A stretch of 64,000 nucleotides of DNA from Microvirga sp. Mcv34 (GTDB lineage: Bacteria; Pseudomonadota; Alphaproteobacteria; Rhizobiales; Beijerinckiaceae): NCBI RefSeq assembly GCF_024519725.1, contig NZ_JALJRK010000019.1, forward strand, positions 1 through 64,000. The letters are read 5' to 3'. Below the pieces are notes generated by a model, which saw only the letters and a list, made by a program, of their open reading frames with translations, did not search any database and was not told where the DNA came from. Below are positions 34,451 through 44,317 of this stretch, in pieces (position 1 is the first letter of the stretch; each line of letters opens with the position of its first letter). The translations under genes were made by a program, and so were the position numbers.

Positions 34451-35703
34451 TGGCGGTCGAAGTCGTCACCTTCGGCTGCCGGCTCAACACCTACGAGTCG
34501 GAGGCCATGCAGCGCCACGCGGAGGAGGCGGGGCTCGGCGAGGTCATCATCGTCAACACCTGCGCGGTCACCGGAGAGGCGACCCGCCAGGCGCGCCAGT
34601 CCATCCGCAAGCTCGCCCGCGAAAAGCCAAATGCCCGTATCGTCGTGACGGGCTGCGCCGCTCAAGTCGAGCCCGAGACCTTCGCGGCCATGCCGGAAGT
34701 GTCTCAGGTCGTGGGCAACCACGAGAAGATGAAGGCCGAGACCTGGGCCGGGCTGCGCGATTTCGGCGTGGGCGCGAGCGAAAAGGTTCTCGTCAACGAC
34801 ATCATGGCCGTGAAGGAAACGGCCGTGCATCTCATCGACGGGATGCGCGGGCGCACCCGTGCCTTCGTGCAGGTGCAGAACGGCTGCGACCATCGCTGCA
34901 CCTTCTGCATCATTCCCTACGGCCGCGGCAATTCCCGCTCCGTGCCCATGGGCGCGGTGGTGGAACAGGTGCGCACCCTCGTGGAGCACGGCTCCCGTGA
35001 GGTGGTGCTGACCGGCGTCGATATCACCAGCTACGGCAAGGATCTGCCGGGCGAGCCGAAGCTCGGCACCCTGGTGAAGGGCCTTCTGCGGCACGTACCG
35101 GAACTGGAGAGGCTTCGCATCTCGTCCATCGATTCCGTGGAGGCGGACGACGACCTTCTCGACGTGATCGCCTCCGAGCCCCGCCTGATGCCGCATCTGC
35201 ATCTCTCGCTGCAGGCGGGCGACGACATGGTGCTGAAGCGCATGAAGCGCCGCCACCTGCGCGCCGACGCCATCGCGTTCTGCGAGCAGGTCAGGCGCCT
35301 GCGTCCCGACATGGTCTTTGGCGCCGACATCATTGCGGGCTTCCCGACCGAGACCGAGGAGATGTTCGCCCGCTCCCTCGCCATTGTGGAGGAATGCAGC
35401 CTGACCCATCTCCACGTCTTCCCCTTCTCGCCCCGTCCCGGCACGCCGGCCGCCCGCATGCCGCAGGTGGCACGGGACATCGTGAAGGACCGGGCGCGGC
35501 GCCTGCGCGCAAAAGGCGAGGCGGCCTTGCTGAAGCACCTCGCCGGTGAAGTCGGCGCGCGGCGCAACGTGCTGATCGAGACCAATCAGCTCGGCCGCAC
35601 AGAGGGGTTCACGCTCGTGCGCTTCGCCGGCGCGGTGACGCCGGGCACCATCGTGCCGACCACCATCGCCGGGCACGACGGCAAGGACCTGCTGGCGGCC
35701 TAA
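34450..35703 (+). CDS. mtaB: tRNA t6A37 methylthiotransferase
   Basis: A 417-residue radical-SAM enzyme that converts t6A to ms2t6A at tRNA position 37. The N-terminal UPF0004 domain has three cluster cysteines (TFGCRLN, NTCAVTG, TGCAAQV). The radical-SAM core has CDHRCTFCIIPYGRG. The C-terminal TRAM-like part follows. Start ATG 34450 overlaps dapF. tsaB, which supports the t6A base it uses, is also in this window. Confidence 0.94.
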   Translation: MAVEVVTFGCRLNTYESEAMQRHAEEAGLGEVIIVNTCAVTGEATRQARQSIRKLAREKPNARIVVTGCAAQVEPETFAAMPEVSQVVGNHEKMKAETWAGLRDFGVGASEKVLVNDIMAVKETAVHLIDGMRGRTRAFVQVQNGCDHRCTFCIIPYGRGNSRSVPMGAVVEQVRTLVEHGSREVVLTGVDITSYGKDLPGEPKLGTLVKGLLRHVPELERLRISSIDSVEADDDLLDVIASEPRLMPHLHLSLQAGDDMVLKRMKRRHLRADAIAFCEQVRRLRPDMVFGADIIAGFPTETEEMFARSLAIVEECSLTHLHVFPFSPRPGTPAARMPQVARDIVKDRARRLRAKGEAALLKHLAGEVGARRNVLIETNQLGRTEGFTLVRFAGAVTPGTIVPTTIAGHDGKDLLAA

Positions 35704-36380
35704 ACGCCGCCGCCGCACATGCTCACCCGCTCCCGCATATGCTCCGGCACCGGCGCCTCGACCGTGATCGGCGGCTTCTTGGGATAGAGCGGCACGCTCA
35801 CGCTGCGGGCATGCAGGTGAAGGCCTGGGCCGTGAAAACGCGGGGCCGTGCCGTAGATCGGATCGCCGAGGATCGGGAAATTCATCGCCGCACAATGGAC
35901 CCGCAGCTGATGGGTACGGCCGGTGACGGGGCGCAGTTCGAGGAGGCACAGACCTTCGCCCCGCCCCATCACGCGCCATGTCGTCAAGGAAGGCTGGCCC
36001 TTCGGGTCCACCTTCATCCACCAGCCGCGATCCGGCGATTTCGGTGCGAGGGCCAAGTCGATCTCGCCCTCGTCGTCCTGCGGCCCGCCCTCGACCACGG
36101 CCCAGTAAACCTTATCGACCTCGCCCTTGCGAAAAAGCTCGTTCAGGCGCGCGATAGCCTTGGGATGGCGGCCCAGCACGAGGCAACCGGAGGTATCCTT
36201 GTCGAGGCGGTGCGCGGCCTCCGGGCGGCGCGGCAAACCGAAGCGGAGGGCGTCGAGGTGATGAAACAGGGTCTCGCCGCCCTTGGGGCCGGGATGCACC
36301 GGCAGGCCGGCGGGCTTGTCGATCACGAGCATCAGGGCATCGCGATACAGCAAACGGTTGACTATCTCTTCCGCATTCAT
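35700..36380 (-). CDS. RluA-family pseudouridine synthase
   Basis: A 226-residue enzyme of the RluA/RsuA superfamily. The catalytic aspartate lies in AAHRLDKDTSGCLVLGR. Other motifs are LVIDKPAGLPVHPG, KVYWAVVEGG and PVTGRTHQLRVH. No S4 domain is visible, so it is the RluA-like short form. Target (rRNA or tRNA) is not decidable here. Its 3' end overlaps the convergent mtaB stop by 4 bases. Confidence 0.9.
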   Translation of the reverse strand: MNAEEIVNRLLYRDALMLVIDKPAGLPVHPGPKGGETLFHHLDALRFGLPRRPEAAHRLDKDTSGCLVLGRHPKAIARLNELFRKGEVDKVYWAVVEGGPQDDEGEIDLALAPKSPDRGWWMKVDPKGQPSLTTWRVMGRGEGLCLLELRPVTGRTHQLRVHCAAMNFPILGDPIYGTAPRFHGPGLHLHARSVSVPLYPKKPPITVEAPVPEHMRERVSMCGGGV

Positions 36381-36446
36381 GATGCCTCCGCTATCGAGGC
36401 AACTGCGTTAAATCAAGCACAGCGTTCATAAGGCAAAGCGACACTC

Positions 36447-37787
36447 ATGGCCGAAACGAAGCCCGACAAGCCCGGATTTTTCTCCCGTCTGTTCGGGCGC
36501 AAGGCTGAAGAAGCCCCGGTCGCACCGGCGCCGGAAACCCCGAAGGCCGGCGGCGAGCCGGAGGCGATGCCCTCTCCGCCCGCAACGGCCGCGGACGATC
36601 TTACGGCCGCCCCCCCGAGCGTGACCACCGCCTCCCCGGATACCCCGGAGGAGGACAAGGTGCCGCCGGAGCTGGCGGGAGCCGACCTTCAGCCGGTGGA
36701 GGGCTTGGATCCAGAGGGCACCAACCCGCAGGAGCCGCTGCCTCGCATCGCCACCGAGGCCGGACCAGCGCTACGCGCCGACATCGCGGCGTCTGATCTG
36801 CTCACCCCCGAGCCCGCCCCCGCCGAGGTTCTTCCCGTTCCCGAGCCGGCGCCCGCCGCGTCCCGCGGCTGGTGGCAGCGCCTGACGGACGGGATGCGCC
36901 GCACCTCCTCCTCCCTGTCTGAGAGCGTGACCGGGCTGTTCACCAAGCGCAAGCTCGACGACGCCACCCTGGAGGAACTGGAGGACGCCCTGGTTCAGGC
37001 CGATCTCGGCGTGCCCACGGCCATGAAGATCACGGAGGCGATTGCATCCGGCCGCTACAACAAGGAAATCTCGCCCCAGGAGGTGAAGACCATCCTGGCC
37101 GGCGAGGTCGAGAAGGCGCTCCAGCCCGTCGCCCAGGCGCTCTCCATCGACCGATCGAAAAAGCCCTTCGTCATCCTCATGGTCGGCGTGAACGGGGCGG
37201 GCAAGACCACGACCATCGGCAAGCTCTCCCAGAAATTCCGGCAGCAGGGCCTGACGGTGATGCTGGCGGCCGGCGACACCTTCAGGGCCGCCGCCATCGA
37301 GCAGCTGAAGGTCTGGGGCGAGCGGGTCGGCGCGCCGGTGCTGGCCCGCGCACAGGGCGCCGATGCGGCGGGGCTCGCCTATGACGCGTTGCAGGAGGCC
37401 AAGGCCAACGGCACGGATGTGCTCCTCATCGATACGGCCGGCCGCCTGCAGAACAAGGCCGGGCTCATGGCCGAGCTCGAGAAGATCGTGCGCGTGGTCA
37501 AGAAATTCGACCCGAGCGCGCCTCATGCCACCCTGCTCGTCCTCGACGCGACGGTGGGCCAGAACGCCATCAGCCAGGTCGAGCTGTTCCAGAAGACGGC
37601 GGGCGTCACCGGGCTCGTCATGACCAAGCTCGACGGCACGGCCCGCGGTGGCATTCTGGTGGCATTGGCTGCCAAATTCGGCCTGCCGGTGCATTTCATC
37701 GGCGTCGGCGAAGGAGTCGAAGACCTGGAGCCTTTCACCGCACGGGATTTCGCAAAGGCCATCGCCGGGTTAGAAGCAACCTCATGA
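36447..37787 (+). CDS. ftsY: Signal recognition particle receptor FtsY
   Basis: A 446-residue SRP receptor GTPase. An acidic, Pro/Ala-rich N-terminal A domain of about 135 residues precedes the NG domain: [47 protein letters not shown] and [12 protein letters not shown]. It recruits SRP-ribosome complexes to the inner membrane with Ffh. Its stop overlaps yciB by 4 bases. Confidence 0.96.
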   Translation: MAETKPDKPGFFSRLFGRKAEEAPVAPAPETPKAGGEPEAMPSPPATAADDLTAAPPSVTTASPDTPEEDKVPPELAGADLQPVEGLDPEGTNPQEPLPRIATEAGPALRADIAASDLLTPEPAPAEVLPVPEPAPAASRGWWQRLTDGMRRTSSSLSESVTGLFTKRKLDDATLEELEDALVQADLGVPTAMKITEAIASGRYNKEISPQEVKTILAGEVEKALQPVAQALSIDRSKKPFVILMVGVNGAGKTTTIGKLSQKFRQQGLTVMLAAGDTFRAAAIEQLKVWGERVGAPVLARAQGADAAGLAYDALQEAKANGTDVLLIDTAGRLQNKAGLMAELEKIVRVVKKFDPSAPHATLLVLDATVGQNAISQVELFQKTAGVTGLVMTKLDGTARGGILVALAAKFGLPVHFIGVGEGVEDLEPFTARDFAKAIAGLEATS

Positions 37788-38380
37788 CAGACGAAAAACG
37801 CCTCCCTCCCCTCCTCAAGCTCGCCCTCGAACTCGGGCCGCTGGCCCTGTTCTTCCTCGGCAACGCCTATGGGGACCGGTTCGGCTTCGCGGAGAACCAT
37901 CGCATCTTCGCCGCCACAGGCATCTTCATCGTGGCCACGGTGATCGCCCTGGGGATCAGCTATGCGCTGACCCGCAAGCTGCCGATCATGCCCCTGGTGT
38001 CGGGCATCGTCGTGGTGGTCTTCGGCGGGCTGACCCTGTTCCTGCAGGACGAGACCTTCATCAAGCTCAAGCCCACCATCGTGAACACCATGTTCGGGAT
38101 CGTGCTGCTCGGCGGGCTCTATTTCCGCAAGCCCCTGCTCCAGATCGTGCTCGACAGCATGTTTGAGCTCGACGAGGAAGGCTGGCGCAAGCTCACCCTG
38201 CGCTGGGCCCTGTTCTTCTTCGCCCTCGCCGCCCTGAACGAGATCGTCTGGCGCACGCAGACCACGGATTTCTGGGTCAGCTTCAAGGTCTTCGGCATCA
38301 TGCCGCTCACCATCGCGTTCGCCTTGGCGCAGACGCCCCTGCTGCTGAAGCACGAGATCAAGAAGGCAGGAGAGGCCTAG
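37784..38380 (+). CDS. yciB: Inner membrane septation protein A-like, YciB/IspZ
   Basis: A 198-residue integral membrane protein with about five or six helices. YciB marks are [24 protein letters not shown]-like [20 protein letters not shown] and [24 protein letters not shown]. It is linked to cell envelope synthesis and septation (family knowledge). ATG 37784 overlaps the ftsY stop (ATGA). Confidence 0.92.
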   Translation: MTDEKRLPPLLKLALELGPLALFFLGNAYGDRFGFAENHRIFAATGIFIVATVIALGISYALTRKLPIMPLVSGIVVVVFGGLTLFLQDETFIKLKPTIVNTMFGIVLLGGLYFRKPLLQIVLDSMFELDEEGWRKLTLRWALFFFALAALNEIVWRTQTTDFWVSFKVFGIMPLTIAFALAQTPLLLKHEIKKAGEA

Positions 38381-38431
38381 ACCTCTCCCGCTCTTAGACA
38401 TTTCCCTTGAGACCGGCTAAGCCGCGAGGGC

Positions 38432-39955
38432 ATGTCGCTCATCCGCTCCTCGCTCCTGGTCGGCCTCGGCTCGATGGCCTCGCGCGTCCTCGGCTTCGTC
38501 CGGGACATGCTGTTCGCGCAGGCCCTGGGGGCGGGCCCGGTGGCGGATGCATTCCTGGCCGCCTTCCGCCTGCCCAACCTGGTGCGCCGGATCGTCGGCG
38601 AGGGTGGGCTCAATCCGGCCCTAATCCCGGCGCTGAGCGCCCTGGAGCCCGATGAGGCGGCGGCGACCGCCGGCGACGTGCTGAGCGTGTTCGGACTGGC
38701 GTTGCTGGGCCTCACGGCGCTCGTGGAGATCGGCGCCGGGCTGCTCGCCCTCGTGCTGGCGCCGGGCCTGCACGACGACGGCGGGACGCTCGCCCTGGTG
38801 GCGCTCTATACGCGCCTCTCCTTCCCGATCGTCCTGTCCGTGACGCTCGCCTCCGTCGGGGCCACGCTCCTGAACATGCGCGGACGCTTTGCCGCCACAG
38901 CCCTTGCGCCGCTTGCGGTCAATGGTGGCCTGATCCTGGCACTGGTCGCGATGGAGGCCGGCCTTTCCCTGCCGCTCGCCGAAAAGGCCGCATGGCTGGC
39001 CCTGGCGTCGAGCCTCGCCGGCCTGATCCAGCTCGCCCTCGTGGCCGCGGCCCTGTGGTGGGGCGACGTCCCGCTGGTCCGCTTCCGGAGGCCCCGCTGG
39101 ACCCCCCTCCTCAAGAATCTGCTACTCGCGGGCTTTCCCGTCCTCGTGGCGAGCGGCGCCGTGCAGCTCTTCATCCTGGCAGCGACCCAGATCGCCTCGT
39201 TCTGGCCCTCCGGCGTGTCGTGGCTCTATTATGCCGAGCGCGTGATGCAGTTGCCCCTCGGCCTGATGGCCGCGCTCGGCTCGGGCCTGCTCCTGCCGGA
39301 ACTCGCCCGCCGCCACCGGGCCGGCGAGACCGTGGCCATCGTGGCGGCGCAGAACAGGGCCCTGGAGGTGGCGCTCCTGCTCGCCCTGCCGGCCAGCGCG
39401 GCCCTGATCCTTCTCGCCCGCCCCATGAGCAGCGTGCTGTTCGAGCGCGGCGCGTTCCAAGCCTCCGACGCCGAGGGCACGGCCTTCGTGCTGATGGCCC
39501 TGAGTGTGGGCCTGCCCTTCGCGACGGCCGCCAAGGTGCTGAGCCAGACCCTGTTCGCGCGCGGCTCGCTCAAGGTGGTTCTCGTCGCGGCGATGCTCGG
39601 CCTCGCCCTTACCGTCCTGGCCTGCCCGCTGCTCGCCTGGCCCTTCGGCCCGACCGGGATCGCACTCGGCGTCAGCATCGGCTGCATCGGCCATGCGGCG
39701 GCCGTGGTCGCGGGCCTGCATCGGATCGGCCTCTGGGCGCCGGATCGTGCCCTGGCCAACCGGGCCACGCGGATCGTCCTGGCGGTTCTCGCCATGAGCC
39801 TGGGTCTCGTGGGCGCGGGGGCCTTTCTCCCGCAGGCGGGCGCTGCGTCCCTAGCGGTCCTCTGCCTGGGCGGCCTGACGCTTTATGTGCTCGTCGCCTG
39901 GGCCATCGGCGCCGTCACCCGCGACGATTGGGCCGCGCTGACGAAAAAAGCGTGA
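38432..39955 (+). CDS. murJ: Lipid II flippase MurJ
   Basis: A 507-residue polytopic MOP-superfamily protein with 14 predicted helices, needed to move lipid II to the periplasm. N-terminal RSSLLVGLGSMASRVLGFVRDML and AFLAAFRLPNLVRRIVGEGGLNPALIP are diagnostic, and LYYAERVMQLPLGLM and FARGSLKV are typical. It follows yciB by 51 bases, so it may share the ftsY transcript. Confidence 0.95.
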   Translation: MSLIRSSLLVGLGSMASRVLGFVRDMLFAQALGAGPVADAFLAAFRLPNLVRRIVGEGGLNPALIPALSALEPDEAAATAGDVLSVFGLALLGLTALVEIGAGLLALVLAPGLHDDGGTLALVALYTRLSFPIVLSVTLASVGATLLNMRGRFAATALAPLAVNGGLILALVAMEAGLSLPLAEKAAWLALASSLAGLIQLALVAAALWWGDVPLVRFRRPRWTPLLKNLLLAGFPVLVASGAVQLFILAATQIASFWPSGVSWLYYAERVMQLPLGLMAALGSGLLLPELARRHRAGETVAIVAAQNRALEVALLLALPASAALILLARPMSSVLFERGAFQASDAEGTAFVLMALSVGLPFATAAKVLSQTLFARGSLKVVLVAAMLGLALTVLACPLLAWPFGPTGIALGVSIGCIGHAAAVVAGLHRIGLWAPDRALANRATRIVLAVLAMSLGLVGAGAFLPQAGAASLAVLCLGGLTLYVLVAWAIGAVTRDDWAALTKKA

Positions 39956-40117
39956 GAACCCTTGCATCGTGGCGCGGCCCTGTCATAACGCGCGCCTCAA
40001 TGGAGCATCGTCGCGCCGACCGGCCTCCGGTTCGCTGCCGAACGATGCGGACTTACAGACTATCTGGGGCGGTCGGCGGTTCGGCCTTGCGCGTGCACCC
40101 CGTGGGAGTTCAAGACG

Positions 40118-41158
40118 ATGGCGCAGTTCAAGGAGCTGGTGTTCTCGGGCGTTCAGCCCACCGGCAATCTCCACCTCGGGAATTATCTCGGCGCCATCAA
40201 GCGCTTCGTCGCCATGCAGGAGAACTTCGACTGCATCTATTGCGTCGTGGACATGCACGCGATCACCGTGCCGCAGAACCCGACCGACCTGACCCGCCAG
40301 ATCCGGGAAGTGACGGCCGCGTTTCTCGCGGCCGGCATCGACCCCAAGCGTCACATCGTCTTCAATCAGTCCCAGGTGCCCCAGCACGCGGAGCTCGCCT
40401 GGGTGTTCAACTGCGTCGCCCGCCTCGGCTGGCTCAACCGCATGACCCAGTTCAAGGACAAGGCGGGCAAGGACCGGGAGAACGCCTCGGTCGGCCTCTA
40501 CGCCTATCCGAACCTGATGGCCGCCGACATCCTGGTCTACCGCGCCACCCATGTGCCGGTGGGCGAGGACCAGAAGCAGCATCTGGAGCTGACCCGCGAC
40601 ATTGCTCAGAAGTTCAACAACGACTGGGCCGAATCGATTGCCGCCCATGGCTTCGGCGAGGCGTTCTTCCCCCTGACCGAGCCGATGATCCAGGGACCCG
40701 CCACGCGGGTCATGTCCCTGCGCGACGGCTCGAAGAAGATGTCGAAGTCGGATCCGTCCGACTATTCGCGCATCAACCTGACGGACGACGCCGACACCAT
40801 CGCCCAGAAGGTGCGCAAGGCGAAGACCGACCCCGAGCCGCTGCCGAGCGAGGTCGAGGGCCTGAAGGCCCGCCCCGAGGCGGAAAACCTCGTGGCGATC
40901 TATGCAGCCCTCATGGACACCACCCCGGAAGAGGTGCTGCGCCAGCACGGCGGCTCGCAGTTCTCCGGCTTCAAGGCGGCCCTCGTGGACGTGGCGGTGA
41001 CGAAGCTCTCGCCCGTGGCCGACGAGATGCGCCGCCTCATGGCCGATCCCGGCCATATCGACGCGGTGCTGGCGGACGGCTCGGCCCGCGCCCGCGCCCT
41101 GGCCTCCGTGACCATGGATGCGGTGAAGGACATCGTGGGCTTCGTGCGCGCGCGCTGA
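40118..41158 (+). CDS. trpS: Tryptophanyl-tRNA synthetase
   Basis: A 346-residue class I synthetase. The HIGH-like motif is [15 protein letters not shown] and the KMSKS loop is [15 protein letters not shown]. It also has [24 protein letters not shown]. There is normal spacing from murJ (162 bases) with no leader peptide seen. ATG 40118 is the natural start. Confidence 0.96.
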   Translation: MAQFKELVFSGVQPTGNLHLGNYLGAIKRFVAMQENFDCIYCVVDMHAITVPQNPTDLTRQIREVTAAFLAAGIDPKRHIVFNQSQVPQHAELAWVFNCVARLGWLNRMTQFKDKAGKDRENASVGLYAYPNLMAADILVYRATHVPVGEDQKQHLELTRDIAQKFNNDWAESIAAHGFGEAFFPLTEPMIQGPATRVMSLRDGSKKMSKSDPSDYSRINLTDDADTIAQKVRKAKTDPEPLPSEVEGLKARPEAENLVAIYAALMDTTPEEVLRQHGGSQFSGFKAALVDVAVTKLSPVADEMRRLMADPGHIDAVLADGSARARALASVTMDAVKDIVGFVRAR

Positions 41159-41239
41159 TGCCTGGATTTCGCGCAGGGCCCGGGCTTGCTCTTGTCGTAA
41201 CGGCAGGGCAGCATCTTTCGTGATGCAGGAGAGCATGCT

Positions 41240-41737
41240 GTGAGCGGCAAGCGCCGATCCTACGAATCCGGCCACCGGCCGAAATTCATGGTGGTGGTCG
41301 ACCAGACGCCGGAATGCGCCCGGGCGGTGCATTTCGCCTCGCGGCGCACCGCCCGCACGGGCGCGAGCATGATCATGCTCGCGGTCGTGGACCCGCCCGA
41401 CAACTTCGAATGGCTCGGCGTCGGCGAGGCCATGATCGAGGAAGCGAGCGAGGAAGCGCAGAAGCGGCTCGATGCCGCCGCCCGCGAGGCCCGGAGCGCC
41501 GCGGGCGTGGAGCCGGAACAGGTGATCCGCGTCGGCAACCGGGCCGACGAAATCATCAAGCTCATCAACGAGGACGAGGACATCTCCTTCCTGGTCCTCG
41601 CGGCCGGCAGCGCCAAGGACGGACCAGGGCCTCTCGTCTCGACCCTGGCGGGCAAGGCCGCCGCCTCCTTCCCGGTTCCGATCGTCATCGTGCCGGGCAG
41701 CCTGACGGACGAGGAGATCGACGCCCTGGCAGGCTGA
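41240..41737 (+). CDS. Universal stress protein (UspA family)
   Basis: A 165-residue single-domain Usp. Features: FMVVVDQTPECARAVHFASRRT, MIMLAVVDPPDN, DISFLVLAAGSAKDG and FPVPIVIVPGSLT. GTG 41240 is the only in-frame start with an AGGAGA site. It lies 81 bases after trpS. It may be induced under stress; no EcfG promoter is visible immediately upstream. Confidence 0.9.
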   Translation: MSGKRRSYESGHRPKFMVVVDQTPECARAVHFASRRTARTGASMIMLAVVDPPDNFEWLGVGEAMIEEASEEAQKRLDAAAREARSAAGVEPEQVIRVGNRADEIIKLINEDEDISFLVLAAGSAKDGPGPLVSTLAGKAAASFPVPIVIVPGSLTDEEIDALAG

Positions 41738-41754
41738 GCCGGCATGTCCGGCGG

Positions 41755-43236
41755 CTATTGCCCCTGGCCGAGGGAGTAGCCGGGTACGCCGTCGAACGTG
41801 AAGAGGTGCTCGGTCTTCACGAACTCGACCCCGGCCGCGGCCAACCGGCCGAGAAGCTGCGCCAGGGTGGCCTTGTTGGGGACCTTCCCCGGCAGTGCCT
41901 CGAAGCGGCAGCGCCAATGATCCGTGCAGAAGGTTTCCGGCAGGCCCTCCGGCCAGACCTTGACGCCGCGATTGGTGATCAGCGTCAGCGAGACCAAGCC
42001 GTCCTCTGCGCCCTTCAGGCGCACGGCCAGATCCTCGGCCGTGCCGCGCCATTCCACAAAAACGTCCATCCCGACCAGATCCTTGCGGGCCGGTGCCTTG
42101 CGCTCATAGGCTGGGATCGGGATCGCCCCGTGCGCCGTGTCGTATCGCGCAGCTTTGAGCCTTTTCGGGGTCTCGCCGAGCCGGGCGATCACCGCATCGG
42201 CAAAGGCTTGCGTGCCCACCCGCTTCCTGGACGTGGCGGGCGTGTAGATGTCGGGCGTGTGGATCCCGTCCTCGATCGTCGCGAGCCACGCATTGTGCAG
42301 CCGTTGCGCGGCCTCCGCCTGCCCCACATGCCGCAGCATCATCACGCCTGCGAGGATGAGCCCGGACGGGTTTGCGACGCCTTGGCCCGCGATGTCGGGC
42401 GCGGAGCCGTGGATCGCTTCGAACATCGCCCCATGGATGCCGATATTGGCGGAGCCCGCAAGGCCGACGGAGCCCGCGACTTCGGCGGCGATGTCGGAGA
42501 TGATGTCGCCGTAGAGATTGGGCGTCACGATCACGTCGAAGCTTTCAGGCGCATCGGCGAGGCGCGCTGCGCCGATGTCGATGATCATGTGCCGCTTCTC
42601 GATCTCGGGGTACTCGGCCCCGATCTCGTCGAAGACCTTGTGGAAGAGCCCGTCCGTCAGCTTCATGATGTTGTCCTTCGTGAAGCAGGTGACGCTCCGG
42701 CGGCCTGTGGCGCGGGCATAGTCGAAGGCATAGCGCACGATGCGTTCGGTGCCGGGCCGCGAGATCAGCTTCAGGCATTGATAGACCTCGTCCGTCTGCC
42801 GATGTTCGATCCCGGCATAGAGGTCCTCTTCGTTCTCCCGCACGATCACCACATCCATGGCCGGGTGCTTCGTTGCGACGAAGGGTGCGTAGGCCTGAGT
42901 CGGGCGCACATTGGCGAAGAGGCCAAGGCCCTTGCGGATCGTCACGTTGAGGCTCTTGAAGCCGCCGCCCTGCGGCGTGGTGATCGGGGCCTTCAGGAAT
43001 AGCCCCGTCCGGCGCAGGCTCGCCCAGGCCTCCGGCCCGATCCCGGCGGACAGGCCCTTGCGATAAACCTTCTCGCCGATCTCGATTTCCTCGATGGCGA
43101 GTTGCGCTCCCGATGCTTCGAGAACACGCAGAGCCGCATCCATGATCTCGGGACCAACGCCATCCCCTCGGGCAACAGTCACCGGCGTTGCGGTGGGAAG
43201 GGTCAGGAAGGTCTGGGTGTCGAGATGGAAGTTCAT
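41755..43236 (-). CDS. icd: Isocitrate dehydrogenase, Thermus-type with C-terminal domain
   Basis: A 493-residue isocitrate/isopropylmalate dehydrogenase-family enzyme. The first 340 residues carry TVARGDGVGPEIMDA, VIVRENEEDLYAGIEH, FTKDNIMKLTDG, VTPNLYGDIISDIAAEVAGSVG and [16 protein letters not shown]. The extra C-terminal 130 residues (VFVEWRGTAEDLAVRLKGA onward) match the extension found in Thermus-like IDHs and absent from the usual alphaproteobacterial enzyme. GGAG precedes ATG 43236. A divergent LysR gene lies 99 bases away, suggesting conditional expression. It might act on isocitrate, homoisocitrate or a related acid. Confidence 0.85.
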   Translation of the reverse strand: MNFHLDTQTFLTLPTATPVTVARGDGVGPEIMDAALRVLEASGAQLAIEEIEIGEKVYRKGLSAGIGPEAWASLRRTGLFLKAPITTPQGGGFKSLNVTIRKGLGLFANVRPTQAYAPFVATKHPAMDVVIVRENEEDLYAGIEHRQTDEVYQCLKLISRPGTERIVRYAFDYARATGRRSVTCFTKDNIMKLTDGLFHKVFDEIGAEYPEIEKRHMIIDIGAARLADAPESFDVIVTPNLYGDIISDIAAEVAGSVGLAGSANIGIHGAMFEAIHGSAPDIAGQGVANPSGLILAGVMMLRHVGQAEAAQRLHNAWLATIEDGIHTPDIYTPATSRKRVGTQAFADAVIARLGETPKRLKAARYDTAHGAIPIPAYERKAPARKDLVGMDVFVEWRGTAEDLAVRLKGAEDGLVSLTLITNRGVKVWPEGLPETFCTDHWRCRFEALPGKVPNKATLAQLLGRLAAAGVEFVKTEHLFTFDGVPGYSLGQGQ

Positions 43237-43292
43237 GATTTTCTCCGAGATGGCGGCGCCACCATGGGAGAGACCCATCCCCTTTTGAAATT

Positions 43293-43314
43293 AATAATAA
43301 AACTTGTTATCATT
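43293..43314. promoter_or_regulatory. Candidate LysR operator palindrome
   Basis: Between the divergent icd and LysR genes, AATAATAA (43293-43300) and TTATCATT (43307-43314) form an imperfect 7-of-8 dyad around a six-base spacer. It is the most AT-rich spot of the region and sits between the two start codons. Confidence 0.4.
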
Positions 43315-43335
43315 GAATTCGGAAATGGTGATTTC

Positions 43336-44250
43336 ATGCTGCCCCGCCTCGACTTCGATCTCCTCAGAACCTTCGTGACCGTTGCCGAGACCGGAAATCT
43401 GACCCGGGCCGGAGAGCGGCTCCTGCTGAGCCAGCCCACGGTCAGCCTTCAGATCAAGCGGCTCGAGGAACAGCTGGGCCGTCCTCTGATGGAGCGGACG
43501 CCGCGCAGCCTGTCCCTCACGTCCGAGGGAGAAACCCTGCTGTCCTACGCGCGCCGGATCCTGTCCTTGACCGACGAGGCCGTGGCCCGCCTGGTGGAGC
43601 CCACCATGGAAGGCTTGGTGCGATTGGGGACGCCGGAGGATTTCGCCACCACTCACCTTTCGGGAGTGCTGGCCCGGTTCGCGGAGGCCCATCCGAACGT
43701 AGCCTTGGAGGTGACGACCGACCTCACCCTCAACCTGATCGAGCGCTTCAAGGATGGCGAATTCGACCTTGTGCTCATCAAGCGGGAGCCGATGGGCCCG
43801 ACCGAGGGGGTCCGCGTCTGGCGCGAACCCCTGGTCTGGGCTTCGACCCGGCCCGATCCCTTCGAGCGAGCCGGGCCGCTGCCGCTGGTGGTCTCGCCGC
43901 ACCCTTGTGTCTACCGCAAGCGGGCAACCCAGGCCCTCGACCGGGCCGGGCGGCCATGGCGCATCGCCTACACCTCCACGTCGCTGGCGGGCGCTCAGGC
44001 GGCCGTGCGGGCGGGGCTTGGGCTGACGGTCCTGCCCAAGGAGATGGTGCCCGAAGACTTCTTCATCATCGACACGGCCGCCGGGGCGCCCGACCTATCC
44101 GATACGGAGATCGCCCTGATGACCGTGCCGTCCCTGTCGGTTCCGGCCGAGCGCCTGGCCGCCCACATGGTCCGGTCCCTGGAACGACGGGACGGGGCAG
44201 GCTCGTCACGGGCTTGGAATTCCCATAAGACGATCCACATTTCCGACTGA
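43336..44250 (+). CDS. LysR-type transcriptional regulator
   Basis: A 304-residue LTTR. The HTH is RLDFDLLRTFVTVAETGNLTRAGERLLLSQPTVSLQIKRLEEQLG (residues about 4-48). An effector-binding domain follows (VRLGTPEDFATTHLSGVLARFAEA, AGLGLTVLPKEM). It is divergent from the Thermus-type icd and is its likely regulator. ATG 43336 is chosen; in-frame codons upstream are not an LTTR N-terminus. Confidence 0.9.
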   Translation: MLPRLDFDLLRTFVTVAETGNLTRAGERLLLSQPTVSLQIKRLEEQLGRPLMERTPRSLSLTSEGETLLSYARRILSLTDEAVARLVEPTMEGLVRLGTPEDFATTHLSGVLARFAEAHPNVALEVTTDLTLNLIERFKDGEFDLVLIKREPMGPTEGVRVWREPLVWASTRPDPFERAGPLPLVVSPHPCVYRKRATQALDRAGRPWRIAYTSTSLAGAQAAVRAGLGLTVLPKEMVPEDFFIIDTAAGAPDLSDTEIALMTVPSLSVPAERLAAHMVRSLERRDGAGSSRAWNSHKTIHISD

Positions 44251-44254
44251 ACCT

Positions 44255-44271
44255 GTTAGAACGGTTCTAAC
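44255..44271. promoter_or_regulatory. Irr box (iron control element) upstream of nfuA
   Basis: GTTAGAA (44255-44261) and TTCTAAC (44265-44271) form a perfect 7-bp dyad separated by CGG. This fits the rhizobial Irr/ICE box TTTAGAA-N3-TTCTAAA. It lies 47 bases before the nfuA ATG, where Irr could block or activate transcription according to iron/haem status (inference). Confidence 0.7.
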
Positions 44272-44317
44272 ACCCCACTCGGCCGGCCTTGAACCGGCGC
44301 AGAGGACGACAGAAGCG

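Noticed and set aside
34111-36021. 636-codon minus-strand open frame
   Set aside because: Shadow of dapF and mtaB; those two have full catalytic motifs.
39983-42052. 689-codon minus-strand open frame
   Set aside because: Antisense to trpS and the universal stress gene and running into icd in another frame; no motif.
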